Source: CALNYS01 sp964639935
Lineage (GTDB): Bacteria > Planctomycetota > Phycisphaerae > Phycisphaerales > UBA1924
Length of the DNA stretch: 23,657 nt
Assembly: GCA_964639935.1 (NCBI GenBank)
Contig: CAZXGT010000026.1
Location: forward strand, 1-23,657
Direction of reading: 5' to 3'
The number at the start of each line of letters is the position of its first letter. The stretch's first letter is position 1. The position numbers and the translations under genes were made by a program. The notes beneath the pieces are model-generated. The model had not been told where the DNA came from. It did no database searches and worked only from the letters and a program-made list of their open reading frames with translations. Below are positions 8,267-15,321 of this stretch, in pieces.

Positions 8267-8938
8267 TTATTGGGACGCGCCGCCCGCCCGGTGTTCCCCG
8301 ATTCGCGGTTCCTGCCCCGCCCGCGCTCGCCTGAGGTTGCCGCGATGGCGCCAGATGACCAGCGCCGCGAGCGCCGACGTCGCCGCCAGCACCGGGACCA
8401 TCGGGCGGTCGTTCCAGAGCGGCGTGAGACTCATCATCCCGACGGCGCCGGGCAGGACGGCCGCCGCCGCGACCGAGGCGACGCCGACGTACCGTGTCGC
8501 GCGGGCGACGCCGAGCCAGACGACCAGCGCAAAGAGGGTGGGCAGCGTCGTGATGGGCCAAAGCGCGAGCAGCGCGCCGAGCGAGGTCGCCACGCCCTTG
8601 CCCCCGCGGAACCCGAGCCACACGGGAAAGATGTGCCCCGCGATCGCCGCGAGCGCGACGCCGAGCCACCACGCCTGCGCCGCCTCGGAGCCCCCCGGGT
8701 CAAACAGCAAGCCGCTCCAGACCCCCGCGGCGAGCGTCGGCCCGGCGCCCTTGAGCACGTCGAGGATGAAGCAGATCGCCCCCCAGGGCTGCCCGAGCAC
8801 CCGCCCGGCGTTGGTGGCGCCGATGTTCCCCGACCCGTGCTCGCGGATATCCACGCCGCGGGCCTTGCCGATGAGCAGCCCGACCGGGACGGACCCGACG
8901 AGGTAGGCGATGAGAAGGAAGACAAACCGGTCGAGCAT
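8267..8938 (-). CDS. plsY: Glycerol-3-phosphate acyltransferase PlsY
   Basis: PlsY transfers the acyl group of acyl-phosphate to glycerol-3-phosphate at the inner membrane, the first step of phospholipid synthesis in most bacteria. The 223-residue, very hydrophobic protein carries all three family motifs: GSGNIGATN at 35-43, GHIFPVWLGFRGGKG at 101-115, and HRGNLRR at 198-204 near the C-terminus. The N-terminal GSVPVG at 15-20 is also typical. Five or more membrane segments are apparent. The start ATG at 8938 has GAGGAG about 8 nt upstream. The start codon and first codons lie in the 3' arm of a perfect 15-bp inverted repeat. PlsX, its usual partner, is not in this window. Confidence 0.96.
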   Translation of the reverse strand: MLDRFVFLLIAYLVGSVPVGLLIGKARGVDIREHGSGNIGATNAGRVLGQPWGAICFILDVLKGAGPTLAAGVWSGLLFDPGGSEAAQAWWLGVALAAIAGHIFPVWLGFRGGKGVATSLGALLALWPITTLPTLFALVVWLGVARATRYVGVASVAAAAVLPGAVGMMSLTPLWNDRPMVPVLAATSALAALVIWRHRGNLRRARAGQEPRIGEHRAGGASQ

Positions 8939-8977
8939 CGGGCGCTCCTCGGGCGGACGTCAGATGCTCGACCGGTT
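8925..8977 (-). promoter_or_regulatory. 15-bp inverted repeat enclosing the plsY start codon
   Basis: On the mRNA (minus) strand the arm at 8977-8963 is the exact reverse complement of the arm at 8939-8925. The 23-nt loop (8962-8940) contains the GAGGAG ribosome-binding site, while the plsY ATG (8938-8936) and codons 2-4 with most of codon 5 are inside the 3' arm. A hairpin of this strength would block initiation, so it could be a translational switch, a thermosensor or an RNA stability element between the protease and plsY coding regions. The repeat itself is directly seen; the regulatory role is inference. Confidence 0.7.
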
Positions 8978-9010
8978 CGAGTCGGTCGTCAACCTGTCGC
9001 GTCGAGACGA

Positions 9011-11251
9011 TCAGTTCGGGCAGGGGCCCCAGGCGGCGATGAGGGCCGCGACGTCGGCGCCGTCGACGCCGCCCGAGCCGTCGAGATCGCCCGTCATGTC
9101 GACCGTGCCCCACCCGGCGATGAGCTGGGCCAGGTCCGCGCCGTCGACGGCGCCCGAGCCGTCGAGGTCTGCCGGGCAGGCGACGAGCGGCTCGCCGACG
9201 TCGCCCGTGACGACGAGGGCGTAGCCCTGGGGCCCGTCGTTGATCGCGGCGCCGATGAGGCGGGCGGTCCACTCGCCGATCTCCGGCGCGTCGATGTGCA
9301 CCTGCTCGACGTTGTTGAGCGCATCGGGCGAGCCGCCCGTGACCGAGACGCCGCCCGAGAAGACGTTGCCGAGGTAGACAGCTCCCGAGGGGGAAACGAC
9401 CTCGAGGTCGACGTCGTTGACGGGCACGAAGGCGGCGGCGGGCGCGGCCTCCTTGTCGGTGAAGGTCATGGTGACCTTGAGCCTCTCGCCCGAGCCGCGG
9501 ACGGCGAAGGCGAACGCGCGCTCGTCGCCGGTGAAGAGCGCCTCGGCGCTGGAGTTGCGCACGTCCTCGACCAAAAGCGTACGCGTCTCGCCCGCGAAGT
9601 GCAGGGCGTTGTCCATGAGGATGCGGCCCCAGCCCTCGACGTCGCTCGGGTATCCCGGCTCGCCGGTCATATCGACGGCGGAGTTCAGGAGCGTCGCCTT
9701 GAGCAGCGCGCCCGATGGGGTGACGGCGTCGGCGGGGTCGGGGGCCCCGGTGGGATGGAAGCCTTCCATGAAGTACTGACGGGTGAGGGCGGCCGCGCCG
9801 GCGATCTGCGGGCAGGCGAAGGAGGTCCCGGTGCCGGCGCTCGCGGCGCCGCAGCCGAAGACGCTGGCCGCGCGGATGCCGCTGCCCGGCGCGAAGAGCT
9901 CGGGCTTGCGCCGCCCGTCGCTGGTGGGTCCGCGGCCTCCGGTGCGGTAGTTCGCCTGGAGCGGCGTGTCGTACGTGGCGCCGGTGGCGAGCACGTTGCG
10001 CGAGTTCTCCGGGGTGCGGAGGACAGAGAGGTTGGTGGCGGCGAAGACGACGAGGTCGTCCTCGTTGTCGTGCGTGAAGACGTCGATCGCTCGCGACCAG
10101 ACGTTGTAGAAGTTCTGCGAGCTGCTGTCGTTGCCCCAGCTGTTGGAGTGGATGCGGGCGCCCTGAGAGTGGTGGAGCTCGAAGCGGTCGATGAGGGCCG
10201 ACTCGTTGAAGCTCGGGGGGAGCGAGAAGGTCATCCTCGCCTTGTAGGCGATGCCCCGGAGATCGCCGGGCGAGCCGTCGTCGCCGGCGATCATCGAGCA
10301 CACGGCCGTTCCGTGCGACGAGGAGCCGCTGCCGGAGTTGATCGCGACCCACTTGCGATGGTCCGGCCCGACGGGCGCGGAATCGGAGAAGGCGCAGTGG
10401 TCGACCTGCACGGCGGAGTCCATCACGCCGACGATCTGGCCCGTTCCGTCGAGCCCGTTGTCGTGCAGCCGGTAGAAGCCGTCCTGGTTGGTCTGCACCA
10501 CCCAGCTCGAGGTGGCCATACGGAGCGAGGCCTCGGGTGCTTCCTCGATCGCCATCACGTCCTCGAGATCCGCGAGCTTGGCCGTGAGACCCTTGGGCGT
10601 GACAACGGTGAGCATCGGGTTGCCGCCGAGCTCGCCCCGGCTCAGGACGACCGCGCCTGGAATCGCGCCGGCGGCCCGGGCGGTCTTGTCGACGTCGGCG
10701 CCCTCGAAGAGCGAGAGGATCATGATGGCCTCGCCTCGCTCGCTCACATCCTGGCGGATGGCGGTGACGAACTCCCGATCCTCGGGCGGCGCGGCCGTCT
10801 TCCACGCCTTGTCGTAGGCGCCGTGCCAGCGGACGAAGTCCAGCTCGGCGAAGGCCTCGGGGTCGACGCCTTCGGTCGGAGCGATGAACGCGTGAACGGG
10901 GAGGTACTGGCCGATTTCGACACCCGCGGCCTTCAGAGCGAGAGCCCGCTCCTTGGTGAGCGGTCCGTCGAGCTGGATGACCATCCGATTCTCTGTGGCG
11001 GCGAGCGTCTCGACGCAGGCGCCCATGTCGACCGTCTTCACGACGCCGGCGCGGAGCACGAGGCACTGGCTCTTCGCCGCGGCGACCGGGGAGATCTCGC
11101 GGTGGGGGATCAGCTCGACCGTGGGCGAGGCCTGGCGGTCCGCCTCCGCCGCGTCCGCTCGGGCCTGATTCATCTGGGCGCTCGCGACCGAGCCGGCGAT
11201 GAGGACGAGTAGGGCCGCGGGCCCGGCCGTGTGGAGAAATCGGATCTGCAT
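9011..11251 (-). CDS. Secreted S8 (subtilisin-like) serine protease with dockerin-like repeats
   Basis: The 746-residue protein begins with a signal peptide (about 1-25, cleavage after ASA). A propeptide-like region leads to the catalytic domain at about 260-500. The triad is D278 (GVMDSAV), H313 (SSHGTAV) and S477 (GTSFACP), and N407 in FAATN probably forms the oxyanion hole. The region around TPENSRNVLATGAT resembles the KP-43 type of subtilases, which carry a beta-rich P-domain-like region after the catalytic domain; residues about 545-690 fit that. The C-terminus holds two repeats, about 692-719 and 720-746, with DLDGSGxVDGAD calcium-loop motifs. These are planctomycete dockerin-like repeats rather than proven cellulosomal dockerins. 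GGGGAG lies about 8 nt before the ATG. The protein is presumably exported and degrades extracellular protein. Confidence 0.93.
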   Translation of the reverse strand: MQIRFLHTAGPAALLVLIAGSVASAQMNQARADAAEADRQASPTVELIPHREISPVAAAKSQCLVLRAGVVKTVDMGACVETLAATENRMVIQLDGPLTKERALALKAAGVEIGQYLPVHAFIAPTEGVDPEAFAELDFVRWHGAYDKAWKTAAPPEDREFVTAIRQDVSERGEAIMILSLFEGADVDKTARAAGAIPGAVVLSRGELGGNPMLTVVTPKGLTAKLADLEDVMAIEEAPEASLRMATSSWVVQTNQDGFYRLHDNGLDGTGQIVGVMDSAVQVDHCAFSDSAPVGPDHRKWVAINSGSGSSSHGTAVCSMIAGDDGSPGDLRGIAYKARMTFSLPPSFNESALIDRFELHHSQGARIHSNSWGNDSSSQNFYNVWSRAIDVFTHDNEDDLVVFAATNLSVLRTPENSRNVLATGATYDTPLQANYRTGGRGPTSDGRRKPELFAPGSGIRAASVFGCGAASAGTGTSFACPQIAGAAALTRQYFMEGFHPTGAPDPADAVTPSGALLKATLLNSAVDMTGEPGYPSDVEGWGRILMDNALHFAGETRTLLVEDVRNSSAEALFTGDERAFAFAVRGSGERLKVTMTFTDKEAAPAAAFVPVNDVDLEVVSPSGAVYLGNVFSGGVSVTGGSPDALNNVEQVHIDAPEIGEWTARLIGAAINDGPQGYALVVTGDVGEPLVACPADLDGSGAVDGADLAQLIAGWGTVDMTGDLDGSGGVDGADVAALIAAWGPCPN

Positions 11252-11343
11252 GTTGTCACTCCCCGGGCGTTGGGGACAGAATGAGACTGTCCATCGCGCT
11301 ACGAATACTTTGAAAATAGGACGTTCTCGCGCAAAAGCACACC

Positions 11344-11364
11344 AAAAACCCGCTGAACAGGGGG
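11344..11364 (-). terminator. Possible intrinsic terminator after dnaN
   Basis: On the minus strand CCCCCTG (11364-11358) pairs with CAGCGGG (11355-11349) with one C-C mismatch and a tiny loop, followed by five T (11348-11344). It lies about 75 nt downstream of the dnaN stop and before the protease ribosome site. The stem is short and imperfect. Confidence 0.4.
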
Positions 11365-11437
11365 CGAAGGGTAGTTTTGCGGCGGCCGCGCGGGCGAACC
11401 GGGTGTTATTGGAGTGTTCTGTTCGGCGTGGCGGAAA

Positions 11438-12595
11438 CTACTGCAAATTCACCGGCATCACGACGTAGGTGAAGTCCGATCCGGAGCGGAAGACGCCGGG
11501 CCGGTTGGGCGCCTTGAGCTCGATCACCACCTGCGGCTCGCGCACGACCTTGAGGGCGTCGGTGATGAACTGCGGGTTGAAGCCGATCTCGATCTCCTCG
11601 CCCTCGTAGCTCGGGACGGCGAGGTCGATGGAGGCCTCGCCCATCTCGGGCGCGCGGCTCGAGAGGTGGAGCGTGGCGGCCTCGTCGCCGCCGCGGGCGA
11701 TCTTCAGGCGCACCCCGCGGGATTCCTCGTTGGTCAGGAGCGCCGCTCGGCGCACGGCGCTGGTGAGCGAGGAGACCTCGAACGTCGCCTTCTTGTCCTG
11801 ATCCTTCGGGATGACGTCCTGGTAGGGGGGGAAGGCGCCCTCGACGAGCGAGCCCGAGAGCACCGCGCGCGGCGGCTGGCCCTCTTCGCCGAGTGAAAAA
11901 ACGGCCTGGTTCTCGGTGATCGCCAGACGCACGCGCTCCTCGGGGTCGCCCAGGAGCTTGCCCACCTGCGCCAGCGCCTTGGTTGGGATGATCGCGCTGA
12001 TGGGTTTCTCGGCGTTGTTCTCGAGGACGGACCCGCTCGCGAGCGCGAGGCGGCGGCCGTCGGTCGCGACGAGCTCGATCTTCTTGTTCTCGACGTTCAC
12101 GAGCACGCCGTTGATGGCGTAGCGCGAGGATTCCTTGCTCGTCGCAAAGAGCGTGCGGCTGATGAGGCTTTGGAGTTCGCCCGCCTCGAGCACGACCGAG
12201 CCGCGATCCTCGGGGAAGCTCGCCGGCGGTGGGAACTCCTCGGGCGGGAAGCCGTAGACGGTGAACTTCGCGTCCCGCCCGCGGATCTCGACGGCGGACT
12301 CGCCGGTCGTTTCGATGGTGAGATGATCTTCGGCGTCCTCGGCCTGCACGATCTGCCGGAGCTTGTCGGCGGGGATGAGCGCGTCGCCCTCCCGCTGGAC
12401 GTCGACATGGGCCGTGGAGAGGCTGATCGAGACGTCGGCGTCGGTGGCGGCGAGGCGGAGCTCGCCCGCTTCGCCCTCGCGAACCGCGCTGAGCTTGACG
12501 CAAGAGAGCTGGGGACGGGGCGAACGCACGGCGACCACGGGGGCGACGAGGTTCACCGCATCGAGCAGCGCGGCGCGATCGCAGACGACCTTCAT
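11438..12595 (-). CDS. dnaN: DNA polymerase III beta subunit (sliding clamp)
   Basis: DnaN forms the dimeric ring that tethers the replicative polymerase to DNA. The chosen start, ATG at 12595, gives 385 residues beginning MKVVCDRAALLDAV, the normal DnaN N-terminus, with AGGAG about 9 nt upstream; a longer GTG-started frame from 12652 would add 19 atypical residues. Three clamp-type domains are visible. Markers include GFPPEEFP at 115-122, VATDGRRLALASG near 176-188, and the C-terminal YVVMPVNLQ that corresponds to the conserved YVIMPMRL end. The gene is not next to dnaA, recF or gyrB. It is divergent from transketolase, with a 333-bp spacer. Confidence 0.97.
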   Translation of the reverse strand: MKVVCDRAALLDAVNLVAPVVAVRSPRPQLSCVKLSAVREGEAGELRLAATDADVSISLSTAHVDVQREGDALIPADKLRQIVQAEDAEDHLTIETTGESAVEIRGRDAKFTVYGFPPEEFPPPASFPEDRGSVVLEAGELQSLISRTLFATSKESSRYAINGVLVNVENKKIELVATDGRRLALASGSVLENNAEKPISAIIPTKALAQVGKLLGDPEERVRLAITENQAVFSLGEEGQPPRAVLSGSLVEGAFPPYQDVIPKDQDKKATFEVSSLTSAVRRAALLTNEESRGVRLKIARGGDEAATLHLSSRAPEMGEASIDLAVPSYEGEEIEIGFNPQFITDALKVVREPQVVIELKAPNRPGVFRSGSDFTYVVMPVNLQ

Positions 12596-12928
12596 CGGGG
12601 GCTTCTCCTGACCTTCCGGCTTGTCGACCAGGTCCGCGAGCTCGCGATCCACAGCGGCTCGGGCGGTCGGGCTCAGGAGTGTACCGGATCATCGGGCGGC
12701 GTCTTGCGGGCCCTTGCGGGCGAATCCCGCAGAGGGCGCCCCGAGCGAAAGAGGGGGCGAATTCGCGAGCCCGGACCGCGGGGCGGTTGTCGCGGAGCGG
12801 CCGGTGCTCGATACTGCCGGACTCGCGTCGGGACGCTCGCGCTCGGCGCGCCGACGCTCACTCGCCCTCTCCACGGGCGCCCCGGGTGATGTTCCCGCCG
12901 GCGCCGCGATCCAGTAAGGATGCCGCCC
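12596..12928. promoter_or_regulatory. Divergent dnaN/transketolase control region
   Basis: The spacer holds no convincing gene. On the plus strand TTGTCG (12787-12792) and GATACT (12810-12815) are 17 bp apart, a plausible sigma-70-type promoter for transketolase with a leader of about 107 nt. On the minus strand TACACT (12683-12678) could be the dnaN -10 box, but there is no good -35. A hairpin with a 6-bp stem and CGAAT loop (12715-12731) and a near-perfect tandem 10-bp repeat of CTTGCGGGC (12703-12721) lie between them. A CGATCCACA at 12645-12653 matches a DnaA box at 7 of 9 positions, too weak to call. Confidence 0.42.
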
Positions 12929-14905
12929 ATGTCGTTTGAAGCCGCCGTTCACGCTCAGGCCATTGATATCGACAAACTGGCGCTCCAGATGTGCGCCGAG
13001 GCCGGGAGCGGGCACCCCTCCACCGCCCTGTCCATCGGGCACCTTGTCACGGTGCTCATGTTCAACTCCATGCGCTGGAGCCCCGAGCACCCGGAATACC
13101 CCACGAGCGACCGCCTCGTGCTCTCGGCGGGCCACGCGGTCCCGGCCGTCTACGCCGCCTACGCACGCCTCGGCGGCGTCATCGTCGACCGCGACGGCAC
13201 GCGCCGCGCCATGACGATCGATGACGCCATGAGCCTCCGCGAGAGCGACTCGCCCATCGAGGGCCACCCGAACCCCGGCGAGGGTTTCCCCTTCTTCGAC
13301 GCGGCGACCGGCTCGCTCGGCCAGGGCCTCTCCGTCGCGGCCGGCCTCGCCGACGCGGCGCGCCTCGACGGGACCGACCGGCGCATCTACTGCATCGTCG
13401 GCGACGGCGAGTCGCGCGAGGGGCAGGTCTGGGAGGCCGTCGATTCGATCGTCGAGCGCGGGCTCCGGTCGGTCCTCACGATCATCAACTGCAACGGGCA
13501 CGGTCAGGCCGGAGCCGTCAGCGCTCAGCAGTCACCCGAGCGCCTCGCGGCGAAGCTCGAGGCCGCGGGCATGACGGTCAGGACGATCGACGGCCACTCG
13601 CCCAGCCAGATCATCGAGGCCTTCGACGCCTTCGCGGAGCTGGCCTCGGCCTCGAGCGGAGCCCCGATGGCGGTCATCGCCAAGACCGTCAAGGGCTGGG
13701 GAGCGCCCAGCGCGCTGACCGGCAACTGGCACGGCAAGCCCGCGACGGGCGAGACGCTCACGGCCGCGATCGAGGAGCTCGACCAGCGGGCGATCGAGCT
13801 CACCAGCTCGCTCGCCAGCGCCGATCACTTCGAGATCCGGCCGCCCGCCGAGGCGAAGGCGCCCCAGGGCCCCACGGGCGAGGCGCCCACCATGAGCCAG
13901 GCCATGCGCGCCGCCGACATGGACGCCGTCCTCGCCGCCGGCAAGCTCGCGACCCGCAAGGCCTACGGGCTCGCCCTGCGCGAGCTCGGCAGGATCAATC
14001 CCAACATCGTCGCCCTCGACGCGGACGTCTCCAACTCCACCTACGCCGAGACCTTCGCCAAGGACCCGGCGCTCGCGCAGCGCTTCATCGAGTGCAAGAT
14101 CGCCGAGCAGCACATGGTCTCGGCGGCGGTCGGCCTCTCGGCGGCGGGCAAGATCCCCTTCGTCTCGACTTTCGCGAAGTTCGTCGCTCGCGCCTACGAC
14201 CAGATCGAGATGGCGATCCTCTCGGGCGCGAACCTGAAGGTCGTCGGCTCGCACGCGGGCGTGACGCTCGCCGCCGACGGCCCGAGCCAGATGGGCCTGA
14301 GCGACATCTCGTTCTTCCGTGCGTTCACAACGATCAAGGATCGGCGCGGGAACCCGGCGGCGTACGTGCTCCAGCCCGCCGACGCCTACGCGGCCTACGC
14401 CCTGACGCAGACCATGGCCGAGTACGAGGGCTTCTGCTACATGCGCACGCTCCGCCCGGACGTGGAGTTCCTCTACTCCGACGATCAGGTCTTCAACCTC
14501 GGTGGGTTCGAGGTGCTCAGCGAGGGGCGCGATCTGCTGCTCGTCGGATCGGGCGCGACGGTGCACGAGGGCAACCGCGTGATCGAGGCGCTCGACGCCG
14601 AGGGCGTCAGCGCGTCGCTCGTGGACCTCTACTCGCTCCCCTTCGACGGCGACGCGCTGCTCGACGTCGCGGCGGCCAACAACGGCTACGTCGTGACGCT
14701 CGAGGACAACTACGGCGCGTCGATCGGCTCGGCCGTCGCCGACGTCTTCGCCGAATCGGGCGACGCGTTCACGCTCAAGCAGATGCACGTGAACACGTTC
14801 CCCAAGTCGGCGCGAACGGCCGAGGAGTCGCTCGCGATGGTCGGGCTCGACGTCCCGTCGATCACGAAGCAGTGCCTCCAGCTCCTCGAGGTCGGCGCGG
14901 TCTGA
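12929..14905 (+). CDS. tkt: Transketolase
   Basis: Transketolase moves two-carbon ketol units between sugar phosphates in the pentose phosphate pathway, using thiamine diphosphate (TPP). I chose ATG at 12929 (658 residues), since the TAAGGA ribosome site overlaps the alternative ATG at 12920. The N-terminal domain carries GHPSTALSIGHL (H29) and the TPP/metal motif G158-D159-G160 followed about 26 residues later by NCN (187-189). The pyrimidine domain has E393 in IAEQHMV, which activates TPP, and a DGPSQMGLSD motif. That last motif matches the animal-type transketolase DGPSQM rather than the DGPTHQ of the E. coli type. The C-terminal transketolase domain covers about 515-650. The gene is alone on its strand and divergent from dnaN. 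Confidence 0.93.
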   Translation: MSFEAAVHAQAIDIDKLALQMCAEAGSGHPSTALSIGHLVTVLMFNSMRWSPEHPEYPTSDRLVLSAGHAVPAVYAAYARLGGVIVDRDGTRRAMTIDDAMSLRESDSPIEGHPNPGEGFPFFDAATGSLGQGLSVAAGLADAARLDGTDRRIYCIVGDGESREGQVWEAVDSIVERGLRSVLTIINCNGHGQAGAVSAQQSPERLAAKLEAAGMTVRTIDGHSPSQIIEAFDAFAELASASSGAPMAVIAKTVKGWGAPSALTGNWHGKPATGETLTAAIEELDQRAIELTSSLASADHFEIRPPAEAKAPQGPTGEAPTMSQAMRAADMDAVLAAGKLATRKAYGLALRELGRINPNIVALDADVSNSTYAETFAKDPALAQRFIECKIAEQHMVSAAVGLSAAGKIPFVSTFAKFVARAYDQIEMAILSGANLKVVGSHAGVTLAADGPSQMGLSDISFFRAFTTIKDRRGNPAAYVLQPADAYAAYALTQTMAEYEGFCYMRTLRPDVEFLYSDDQVFNLGGFEVLSEGRDLLLVGSGATVHEGNRVIEALDAEGVSASLVDLYSLPFDGDALLDVAAANNGYVVTLEDNYGASIGSAVADVFAESGDAFTLKQMHVNTFPKSARTAEESLAMVGLDVPSITKQCLQLLEVGAV

Positions 14906-15001
14906 GCTCGGTCGGCCGGCGCGTCGCTCTATAAGGATCGGTTCACCCTGCGGAGACGCCCGGGGCTGATCTTCGCACTCTGTTAGGGTGTTATATGGAC
15001 G

Positions 15002-15037
15002 CGAATCGCCGCGCATCCCCTGCGCGGGCGGATTTCG
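15002..15037 (+). repeat. Imperfect inverted repeat after transketolase
   Basis: The left arm CGAATCGCCGCGCA (15002-15015) pairs with the right arm (15021-15037) except for three single-base bulges in the right arm; the loop is TCCCC. No T-run follows, so it is not a classical terminator, although it may stabilise the transketolase transcript end. It sits about 95 nt beyond the transketolase stop. Confidence 0.45.
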
Positions 15038-15139
15038 GGACGCTCTGGATGATCTGGGGTGTGGCGGTCGCGTCAGATTTTTGGGTTCTTGGTGGCGTGA
15101 GAAAGTGGCGAAGTCCGACAAATTCAAGGCGGACGTAGT

Positions 15140-15168
15140 TTGCGGCCGCTAATAGAGGTCGGTATAGT
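15140..15168 (+). promoter_or_regulatory. Probable promoter of the porin gene
   Basis: TTGCGG (15140-15145) and TATAGT (15163-15168) are separated by 17 bp. Transcription would start near 15175, leaving a leader of about 147 nt before the porin ATG at 15322. The rest of 14906-15139 shows no gene. Confidence 0.5.
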
Positions 15169-15224
15169 TAGTGCGTACTTCTCGGCAGGAGGCCGTGGGG
15201 TCAAGCACAGCAAGCGACCGCCCG

Positions 15225-15308
15225 TGCAGTCGAGACTGCAGCCACAGGATTGGCACAGTGGGCGGGTTTCAGAAACGGTCGGACGGGCAAACAAAGACGA
15301 AGCCCGCC
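15225..15308 (+). promoter_or_regulatory. Structured 5' leader of the porin mRNA
   Basis: Two hairpins are visible. The first is a perfect inverted repeat, TGCAGT-CGAG-ACTGCA (15225-15240). The second pairs GGCGGGTTTC (15261-15270) with GAAGCCCGCC (15299-15308), 10 bp with one G-U pair, ending 2 nt before the AAGGAG ribosome site (15311-15316). The placement would affect ribosome access or mRNA stability. Regulation by a small RNA or protein is speculation. Confidence 0.5.
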
Positions 15309-15321
15309 AGAAGGAGACGAC

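Noticed and set aside
8249..11212. Long plus-strand frame opposite plsY and the protease
   Set aside because: Composition is Arg/Gly/Val/Asp-rich without motifs, while the minus strand holds complete PlsY motifs and a subtilisin triad.
12596..12652. GTG-started N-terminal extension of DnaN
   Set aside because: The added 19 residues are not DnaN-like, while ATG at 12595 has a good ribosome site and yields the conserved N-terminus.
12640..12656. Possible DnaA box (CGATCCACA) upstream of dnaN
   Set aside because: Only 7 of 9 positions match, it is single, and no AT-rich unwinding region is near.
12920..12928. Three-codon upstream ATG for transketolase
   Set aside because: It overlaps the Shine-Dalgarno sequence TAAGGA that serves the ATG at 12929.
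15250..15268. TGGCAC resembling half of a sigma-54 promoter in the porin leader
   Set aside because: The second half (TTGC at the right spacing) is absent; the bases there are GCGGG.
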